From Posidonia oceanica (taxonomy: Eukaryota; Streptophyta; Magnoliopsida; Alismatales; Posidoniaceae): a DNA stretch of 64,000 nucleotides. Where the stretch lies: NCBI GenBank assembly GCA_037176725.1, contig JAZBRS010000074.1, positions 64,856,001 to 64,920,000 of the forward strand, written 5' to 3'. Shown piece after piece: positions 56,595 through 64,000 of this stretch (position 1 is the stretch's first letter; every line of letters starts with the position of its first letter). The position numbers and the translations under genes are program-made. The notes below the pieces were generated by a model that did no database searches, was not told the origin of the DNA, and saw nothing but the letters and a program-made list of their open reading frames with translations.

Positions 56595-57824
56595 ACTGGC
56601 TGATCCGCTAGTCAAACTGACTGTAGTGCTGAGGTGACTGAAGCGGCGAGCAAACTGGTGGGTGATGCTGATGGGCATGTTGTTGACATTGTGGCTATCA
56701 CTAAAGCTGGTGGAAACTGCGGTGTAACTACGATGGGAACTGGAAATGTCAATTCTGACTCTAACAAGAGGTCCATTAAACTGACTGCTGTGTCTGTAGG
56801 TGGCAAGGCTAGTCGGACTGACCAGGAAACTACTGCATGTGGTTGGACCTCTTTGTTGGTCAGAATTGTCTCTATATCACACTACTCCACGTCTGAATAG
56901 TAGTCCTCAATGCAAACCCACTCCTCTGTTGCCAGTGGGGGACTCTGGAGCAGTACTGACTGTGCTGAGGCCTGGCTCTAGTTGGGATCAAGGACACCTG
57001 CACTGGTGAAGTTAGTGAGATCCCAAGGGATAATCAGGTCCCGATTTTTCGAGTGCTGACGTTCGTCCTTGTGGGGCTACCATTGTATCCTAGGCCTTAA
57101 AAATCTCTCTGCTCTTTAGCTGTAATAGGCTCGGCAATCCCTTGGCCATACCGCCCAAGTGGTGCTCCTTTCTCATAACCCCACCTTTGATAGAGGTTCT
57201 TGACCATCCGGAAAGGGTTGCTGTGAACGGCCAGATGGCTGACGTGCTCAAGATCAGGAATAAAGTTAACCGGTTCAAACTGATTAACATTGTACAAAGT
57301 TTCAAAGGGCTTGGGATCAAATTGGACAGTCTGAAGAGATATAGAAGAGACTGCCTCGACTCTCTCTTTATCGAAATTTTTTGCCATGACGACGACAACG
57401 TCATCGCCCCAGCGGAACTTGATCATGTGGTGGAGAGTCTAGGGGATAACTTGATGCTTGTGCAACCAAGGGCGCCCAAGCAGAAGGTTAAAGCTAGGCT
57501 CCAAATCAACGATGTAGAATTCCACATCGAATACAACGGGCCCGATAGTGAGGGGAATGACCAGAATCCCCAGAGCATTGTGGTGCATGTTACCGAAGGC
57601 CGTCATCCCCTTAGTGGCCGGCGTGATGTCTTCGACTTTGAATCCAAGTTTGCTCACTGTGCGTAAGGGGTAGACGTTAAGGCCTGCTTCGTTGTCCACC
57701 TGCGTCAGGGTGATGCGGAAATCCTTGCATTGCACCGTGACAAAGAGGGGTTGGTTGTGGTTAATACCCACCAGAGGTAGCTCATCACTTGAGAAAGAGA
57801 TGACCGGGGGAACCACAACCATTC
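56595..57824 (-). pseudogene. Protease and G-patch fragment of an older element
   Basis: A retropepsin (57820-57439; VISFSSDELPLVGINHNQPL at its start, FNLLLGRPWLHKH at its end) has D-N-E in place of the catalytic D-[TN]-G, so it is inactive. A G-patch follows (WGYEKGAPLGRYGQG, about 57160-57200). From 57090 to 56600 the linker is too decayed to assign. Both ends are insertion sites: family 3 at 56594 and the LTR at 57825. The five bases CATTC (57820-57824) should be the target duplication of that LTR. Confidence 0.8.
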
Positions 57825-59870
57825 TGTAGACACCCCATTTTGACAAACTTTTCAATTGGAGAATTTCCAGAGATTTGTTCGTTATGGCACGGCGAAACCC
57901 ATTTCAAAACCATCCAATTCCTATCCCAAAACCAATTCAAAACCATCCATTTTCCATTTCACAACTCAACCTAAGCTTTAAACCAACCCAAGCCCATTAG
58001 CAGCCCAGTTCACTGAGTTGCACGTTCAGGTGCCGCATGCACAGGCTACTAGACTCAATCGCAACTCTAAGTGGCGACTGAGTTTGGCGCCATTGCTACC
58101 GGCGACTGGACTGTAACTCAGGCCACCGCCCAAGCTTTCCCGCGCGGCCGCTGTTGGTCGTCGCCGACCTTCATCTCCTACCACACCCATCCCCTCGCCA
58201 CTTACTCCCCACTCTCGGCCATGCACTACACTCTAAGCCCCACTTACTCCCTGCCACCGGTCGCCCTCTCCGTCGGCGGTATTCCGGCTCTCTCCGCACC
58301 CACTGCCACCAGCCGCTTGCAACCTGCAGCCGACGACTTCGTCGTCCCCCTCCTGCCACCGCACTAACTTCCTCGACATCCAAACCCTCTCACATCCCCT
58401 CACACCACCGCTTCTTTGCCTCATCTGCCACCTTGTCCTTCTCCTTTTCTTCGATCGGCGAACAAAACCAAAAAACCTGCGCAAAACCCAACATCGCTCT
58501 CACTCTCCCACTCACCGCACTTGCAAATTCTTGAGCTCCAGAGCAAATTCGAGCCTCCCAGAGCATTCCTCCACCTTCCTTTTGCGATCCCGTGCATCCC
58601 CGAGTGATCCCAAGCCTTCCCAAGCCCGTTGCTGCCACCGAACTCATCGTCGGCGAGCCACTCCAACTTCTGTCCGCCAACTTCGGCGAGCCTCAGAGGT
58701 GAAACACCTCACCCTTTTGCATGTTTGAGGGTCTGAGAACGTTCCCGAACCTCCTCCCTTCGCGGCCGTATAGGCCGCTTACCTTCTTGCGCTCTCGGCC
58801 ATGCCAACGGCCGAGGAGGCACGGCAACGCCGGCCATTCGCCGGCAGAGGCGGGAAAGAGACGCCTGTCTCTTTTCTCAACCCGCGAGCACTCCCTCGCA
58901 TCCCCTTCGGTCCCTCGAAGCTTCCTAGTCGGTTTGTCGGGTTGTTGGCCGTTCACCCGGTCGGCCTCCGGCAAGCCACGGCGGCGCAAAGAGGCGGAGG
59001 TGGGTGGAGTGCCACAAGCCACCATTTTCCACACCGAAGGTGTAGCTGGTTTCGTGGGAACGTTGTCGACGTTCTCTGATCTTCCCCGGTCTTTTTCGCT
59101 TCGCCTGGAGCGAGCAGTTGGCCGTTGAAGTCCATTCATCGGACTGCCAGGTCTGGTGCCGCTCCAAGTGGCGACTGACCTGCAACTTCAAACTGCCGTC
59201 GGCCGATCTTTGGGCCGACGCTCCGGGCGATCCAGGCCGTCATTTTGCTTGATGTTTGTTTCTCTGTGATTGTGGATGCTTGCTTTTTAATTTCGCATAC
59301 TTAGTTGCTTGCTTTGCATCGTGCGTGGAGCAAGATTTGGCTCCAAAGTCCGATGTTTGGACTGCTTGGTTGCAGAGGTGACGCCGCTTCAAGCGGCGAC
59401 TAACCAGCAACTTTAGCAGTCCACCGGCCGGACTTTGCGCCGGTGTATCTCGTTACCCGAGCCTCCGTTTCATGCATTTTTTGTTTCCTTGTCATCGTGG
59501 TTGATTGCTCTGCATGTTTGCACCATTAGTTTTCAATCTTGCATGGCTTTGGATGCGAGATTTGGCCATGAAGTTTGGTCTAGGACTGCCAATTGAGCCG
59601 CCGCTCACATCGGCGACTCGACTGTGTTTTTCAACAGTCCATCGACCGGACTTTAGGCTGCCGTATCTCGTGACCCATATAGTCATTTTACAAAGTGATT
59701 GCATGGTTTTGATCGTGGATATGCCATCTGTTCCTGCATGCTTGATTTCTTATTTCGCTTAGTCTACATAGCATGTTTTCAGTAGCAAAGGCTCCTACTT
59801 GGGAATACTGTGCATGGCCGTGTCGCCTGGGAGCTTGGCGACTGGTTCAGGCACCACTCACAGTGGCGAC
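57825..59870 (+). repeat. LTR (plus strand) cut by the second giant-family copy
   Basis: Starts TGTAGACACCCC inside the old protease. No polypurine tract precedes it, so this is the outer end of a 5' LTR or of a solo LTR. It continues to 59870, where a giant-family LTR was inserted. GC-rich stretches (58140-58340, 58740-59030) produce overlapping open frames on both strands that look like composition effects. I recognise no protein. Confidence 0.68.
59130..59870 (+). repeat. Degenerate ~220-bp repeats with a TGGCGACT motif
   Basis: Units centred near 59170, 59394, 59610 and 59862 each contain (G/C)CGGCGACT or GTGGCGACT, followed by a C/T-rich stretch and a CCGGACTTT..GCCG phrase. The motif equals the start of a tRNA-Arg primer site. 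GCCGCTTCAAGCGGC near 59389 is a hairpin. Confidence 0.65.
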
Positions 59871-61187
59871 TATGGATATGGGGTTTTGGAGGAGAAGAGG
59901 CTTGTTCTTTTGGTTCTATTTGCTCTTTCTCGGGGTCCCCTTTTTGTATCCAACTCCGTCACTCCACAGGTGATGGAATTGGTGTGATTGCCACTCTCGG
60001 TTTGCTTTCTCTGGCCCTCGAGATGCCTTGGGGAGATGTGATACGGTTGCGGGTTCAGCTACCTTGGGACAACGCCAGCGTTGCCCAAGGGTGCCTGTGC
60101 TTGGTGAGCTTCTTCTTCTTTCTTCTTCCTCGTATGACAAATGTTAGCAAAACAAAAAATATTGCAAAGATGAATCAATACGTGTAGTAACTTATCCAAA
60201 ATATATAGAAAAGAAAATGGAGAAACATAATACGTACCCGAGGGGTTTGATCCCCCCGGTTGCAACTAATAAAGATGTATGCTTAGCTACAACAATATAT
60301 GAACTCAAAATAAAATGCTTGATTATGCTATGGAATTAAACATGTGACATCAGAACAGAAAATAAAACAATAAAATAGAGTCCCCTTTATCTATGCACAG
60401 AGTGCAAAATACGTTGACATGATGCCAACAACGACAAAGGGACACTCAAGCTTTTCGATGACTTTCCGCCTTTCAAAATCTCTCTTCACTCTTTCAATTC
60501 TCAAGGACCTCACTTCTCTAAAATCTTTTAATCTCAAAAGAGCATGTGAGTTCCAAAAATCCGGCCATCAACCCTAAGGGGGTACCCCTGCTTTTATAGA
60601 AGCAGGGGAGGAACAAACAAGGACACAAATGCCAAGTCAGCAGAATTTCCTGTTTCAGAAGTGTTATACGCTGGAAAACCAGCGTATAACGTTATAAGCG
60701 AGAGTCTCAGCGTATAACGACCTCCGAGGCATAACTGCTAGGATAAAGGAAGATTCCCCAATTAAGGAGTCATTAAGTGTGTTTAAACTCAGCTTTGATG
60801 GCTTTGACCGGTCAACAGGTTCCAAAGAAGGCAAAAAATGATTTTTGGATTTGGCCAAATAAGGAAAGCTTTGGGCTAACTGGGTTGCCACGTTGGATGC
60901 TGGAAAACCAGCGGCCAATGTTAGCCGCTGGAGAACCAGCAGCCAACGTTGTACGTTGAGAAGCCGGCGTACAACACCCTCAGTCAGTTCAATTTCCAAA
61001 TTTGTTCAGGACATGAAGAACACTCAAGTTGCCGACACTTGGGGCTTAGATAAGGATAACATTTTGGACTTGAGAGAAAACATTTGGCTCGAGTGAGACA
61101 TTTTGGATTGGGCAGAGGACTTCTAAGAGCGACCTAATGCAAGAGACTATACTAACATGATGGGAGTGCCAAAATGGGGTATCTACA
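59871..61187 (-). repeat. 3' LTR of the second giant-family copy (1317 bp)
   Basis: In element direction it starts TGTAGATACCCC at 61187 and ends ATATCCATA. It aligns with the 1433-bp LTR but has more differences and deletions. The TATA box is at 60592-60598 (minus). AACGTT palindromes are at 60665-60720 and 60895-60980. Confidence 0.9.
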
Positions 61188-61200
61188 GATTGCTCCTCCT
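61188..61200 (-). other. Polypurine tract, second copy
   Basis: Minus-strand AGGAGGAGCAATC next to the LTR, one base different from the first copy. Confidence 0.8.
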
Positions 61201-62029
61201 TGAAGATGGCTTCGGCACGAAGCTATCTACAAGGCGAGACGATACCCCTGTGTGGCGCTAGCTGGAGATCCTAAGTGAAATCCAATGCCTACCGCCACTA
61301 GACTTGGACGAGACACAAAGAGGGTCGGCTAAAGAAACACAGCCAAGGGGATTGCCCGCGGGGGTCAAACTAACGACATGCCACGGGGATTGCCCGTGGG
61401 GGTCAAACTAAAAGGATGGATAGCTAATGATTCCGACGACCACTCAATGCAAATGCAATACAATGCGCTATGCATGGATGCGTGCTGACGGGAATGCGAA
61501 AGAGGGGGTCATAATATGCAATGCATGACCCTAGGTAATGAGGTTTCTCCATCATCGCCGGCTTTAATTTGTATACCAGGTTGGCTCAGGAATTTTTCTC
61601 GCCACCTAAGGCGGACTGACACATGCGTGGATGTAATTTGTCATAATCAGGTGCCCTTTCCTTGAGCATAGCCTACACTCTCCTAGGGGACCGTCGTCTC
61701 ATGATACGTGGGTTGGTGAGCGAGAGGTCCATGATGCTCCCAAGCAAAAGGGGAAATGATCTCTTCTCTGCCGGCCGCGTTGGCTCTATTTGTCACAATT
61801 AGGTGTCCTTTCATTTAATGTTGCCTACATTCTCGACAGATGCCGTTATCTCGTGACCCGGATTCAATGAACGATGAGTCCACTAATACCGTTGGCTTCA
61901 TTCGTCAGAATCAAGTGTCCTTTCATTGAATGTTGCCTACATTCTCGACGGAGACCATCATCTTCTGACCCGGGAGTTAGTGAACAGTGGGTTCACTAAT
62001 ACCGTTGGCTTTGCTTTATTGACCCGGTT
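61201..62029 (-). repeat. Minisatellites and decayed repeats, second copy
   Basis: Contains CCACGGG/CCCGTGG-type units at 61350-61420 and the ~120-bp units at about 61620-61980, mirroring 32700-33560. No gene is seen. Confidence 0.75.
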
Positions 62030-62650
62030 GTGCTCCAGGGTACCTGCTATTGGATTGTTTTGCTTTGTTTGTCCGGTTGTGCTCCGGGCTTTGCTTTGTT
62101 TATCCGGTTGTGCTCCAAGGTCTACTTTGTTTTGGTATCCCGGTTATGCTCTGGGGATCTTTTGCTTTTGTATCCCGGTTATGCTCCTGGGATCCTTGCT
62201 TTGGTGTCCTAGTTATGCTCCGGGGATCTTTGCTTTGGTATCCCGGTTATACTCCGAGGTTCTTTTCTTTGATGGGGTTTGCTTTGTTTGTCCGATTGCA
62301 CTCCGGAATTTGCTTTGTTTATCCGATTGTGCTCCAGGGTCTGCTTTGTTTATCCGGTTATGCTCCGAGATCTGCTTTGTTTATCTGGTTATGCTCCGGG
62401 ATTTGCTTTGTTTATCCGATTGTGCTCCAGGGATCATTGCTTTAGTGTCCCAGTTATGCTCCAAGGATCCTTGCTTTTGTATCTCGGTTATGCTCTAGGG
62501 ATCTTTGCTTTAGTATCCCGGTTGTGCTCCAGGGATCTTTGCTTTGGTATCCCGGTTATGCTCCGGGGATCTTTGCTTTGGTGTCTCGGTTATGCTCCGG
62601 GGATCTTTTGCTTTGATTGGTTTGCTTTGTTATCTCGGTATGCTCCGGGG
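62030..62650 (-). repeat. CCGG-hairpin minisatellite, second copy
   Basis: About twenty units like TCCCGGTTATGCTCCGGGGA separated by TCTTTGCTTTG. The array is about twice as long as its counterpart at 32393-32700. Overlapping open frames (up to 197 codons) are repeat products. Confidence 0.88.
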
Positions 62651-62654
62651 GTCT

Positions 62655-63205
62655 TTTTTACAGATTTGCCGAGGGGATTGCCCCAAGGGGGGTCGAAAAC
62701 AAAACATGACGTGCCAAGGGGATTGCCCAAGGGAGTCGAACATAAAAACATGACGTGCCAAGGGGATTGCCCAAGGGGGTCGAACACAAAACATGACGTG
62801 CCAAGGGGATTGCCCAAGGGGGTCGAAAACATGACGTGCCAAGGAGATTGCCCAAGGGGGTCGAAAACATGATGTGCCAAGGAGATTGCCCAAGGGGGTC
62901 GAAAATAAAAGCATGACATGCCAAGGGGATTGCCCAAGGGGGGTCGAGAATAAAAGCATGACGTGCCAAGGGGATTGCCCAAGGGGGTCGAAAACATGAT
63001 GTGCCAAGGGGATTGCCCAAGGGGTTCGAAAATAAAACATGACGTGCCAAGGGGATTGCCCAAGGGGGTCGAACATAAAAACATGATGTGCCAAGGGGAT
63101 TGCCCAAGGGGGTCGAACACAAAATATGACATGCCAAGGGGATTGCCCAAGGGGGTCGAAAACATGACGTGCCAAGGGGATTGCCCAAGGGGGTCGAAAA
63201 GGATA
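62655..63205 (-). repeat. CCAAGG minisatellite, second copy
   Basis: About fourteen units like GCCAAGGGGATTGCCC followed by AAGGGGGTCGA. It holds the position of the CCTAGGG array in the first copy, with the same flanks (GGCACGTC, TTTTCGAC) but a different core. Three long minus-strand frames over it are repeat artefacts. Confidence 0.9.
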
Positions 63206-63285
63206 CTTCTTTGGCTTTGCTTGCTTTGTTGGCCTAGTTGTGCTCCGGGGTTCTTTGATTTGCTCTCAATTCTGCTTTGATTTGT

Positions 63286-63480
63286 TGGACGCTGTATTTT
63301 TAGCGTTCAACGTTGGATGGGTCAAACACCGCGGCTAATGTTGGACGGCAAGACAACTGCGTATAACGTCGTGAGACAGGCTGCCTGTCTTTCCAGTTCG
63401 GGCACCACCGTTTTGGCAGTAAATCTCTGATTTTATTTGGATTTCCATTCCGATGAAGGCTCCATGGCCTATATTAGACC
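63286..63480 (+). promoter_or_regulatory. Promoter region of antisense gene A, second copy
   Basis: AACGTT-type motifs at 63286-63371 (GCGTTCAACGTTGGATG, GCGTATAACGTCG) are followed by GCCTATATTAGACC, with TATATTA at 63470-63476, 90 bases before the ATG. Spacing matches 31200-31392. Confidence 0.6.
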
Positions 63481-63565
63481 CCATCTTGGCATGGATCTTG
63501 TAGTTCAAACATCGATCTTCCTTTCTTTATTGATTTTTCACTTGCTAGGGATTGTGCTTCTCCTC

Positions 63566-64000
63566 ATGGATTTGAGTGATATCCCGCGCCATGCCTTCCA
63601 AGTGGCCGTCTTTTCCTCTTCTTCCGACATGGTGCAACTTCGGCTGGAGGCTATACCTAATCATTTGACGAACCTTTTGGTGCATGAGAAGGTTCTTCCC
63701 GTTTTCATCATTACCCCATACTCCCATTCTCGTATTTCTTTATCTCTGTTGATTTTTCTTACTTCATAGCCCCTATCCTCTGTCAACAACAACCGTGACT
63801 CGAAAGCCTATCAGTTGGACTGGGTTCAATAATTTTGCTCTTGGGCTTTGAAGAGGTATCGGGAATGCTTGGAGGAGGCTGATCTTTGTCAGGCCCTTCG
63901 CCAGTTGCGGCAGCCTGTTGACTGGAAGGTGATTTTCAACCTTTGCGGGCTACGGAATCCTTTGACTCACACGTTCTTTTCCTCTTCAGGGGAGTTGACC
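63566..64000 (+). pseudogene. Antisense gene A, second copy, 5' part
   Basis: Exon 1 is 63566-63691 (42 codons, ending GAGAAG|GTTCTT). The intron of 78 bases ends CTTCATAG. Exon 2 starts at 63770 and runs off the window. The splice sites and phase are those of 29761-31112. A stop (TAA) in exon 2 near 63827, where the first copy has CAA, breaks it. Beyond that the frame follows the first copy (LTHTFFSSSGELT at the window end). Confidence 0.8.

Larger units (their letters stand above)
59871..64000 (-). mobile_element. Second copy of the giant element, 3' part
   Basis: Minus strand: 3' LTR, polypurine tract, minisatellites in the same order as the first copy, then antisense gene A (on the plus strand). 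It runs off the right edge. The target duplication should be GCGAC (59866-59870). The shared order across two insertions shows that antisense gene and arrays are part of the family. Confidence 0.9.

Noticed and set aside
58071..59139. Several 60-148-codon frames in the 57825 LTR
   Set aside because: Frames overlap on both strands in GC-rich sequence and show no recognisable domain.
62590..63188. Three overlapping minus-strand frames (~180-190 codons) with GNPLGTSCF-like repeats, and plus-strand frames at 61926-62872
   Set aside because: All are translations of minisatellite arrays. The same array in the other copy has a different core and no matching product.

Overview
The window is plant nuclear DNA made almost entirely of nested Ty3/gypsy LTR retrotransposons. 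The polyproteins have two RNase H domains in a row (the second of the archaeal type, just before integrase), primer sites resembling tRNA-Arg, very long LTRs and extra genes; together these point to the plant Tat/Ogre-like lineage. I see no ordinary host gene, tRNA, rRNA or organellar sequence. The species cannot be named from the sequence.

Layout. (1) 1-10986, plus: the 3' part of a gag-only, non-autonomous element: an open gag, a long noncoding stretch with hairpin minisatellites, a polypurine tract and a ~6.0-kb LTR. It sits inside the 5' LTR of the next element. (2) 10987-35136, plus: a giant element (~24.3 kb once the missing LTR head is counted) with LTRs of 1433 bp, gag, two tandem retropepsins, G-patch, RT, RNase H, archaeal-type RNase H and integrase, all decayed by stops and frameshifts. 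Between pol and the 3' LTR, on the opposite strand, lie three genes (called C, B and A here) that look like plant-mobile-domain (PMD) proteins, with introns and TATA boxes; A is intact. Several kinds of hairpin minisatellite follow. (3) 35137-35253 and 49853-56594, minus: an older gag-pol element (family 3), interrupted by element 2 and by element 4. (4) 35254-49847, minus: a complete 14.6-kb gag-only element with ~3.4-kb LTRs and the target duplication ACGTC. (5) 56595-57824, minus: a protease/G-patch fragment of a still older element. (6) 57825-59870, plus: an LTR inserted in that protease, with iterated primer-site-like units. (7) 59871-64000, minus: a second copy of the giant family (3' LTR, minisatellites, start of its antisense gene A), inserted in LTR 6.

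How the parts work together. The gag-only elements encode no enzymes and must use polymerase and integrase supplied by other elements. The giant element appears to carry two transcription programmes: the LTR promoter for gag-pol, and up to three antisense promoters for the PMD genes. Each antisense promoter, and the LTR promoter, has a TATA box with clusters of a palindromic AACGTT-centred motif upstream. Gene A's TATA box, 5' leader, exon and intron are retained in the second copy.

Most notable: the three antisense PMD genes with their shared promoter layout; the minisatellites in three families whose units form hairpins with compensating stem changes; and the gag-only element whose two LTRs diverge unevenly along their length. 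Divergence counts were made by eye and family names come from memory of the domains; no search was run.
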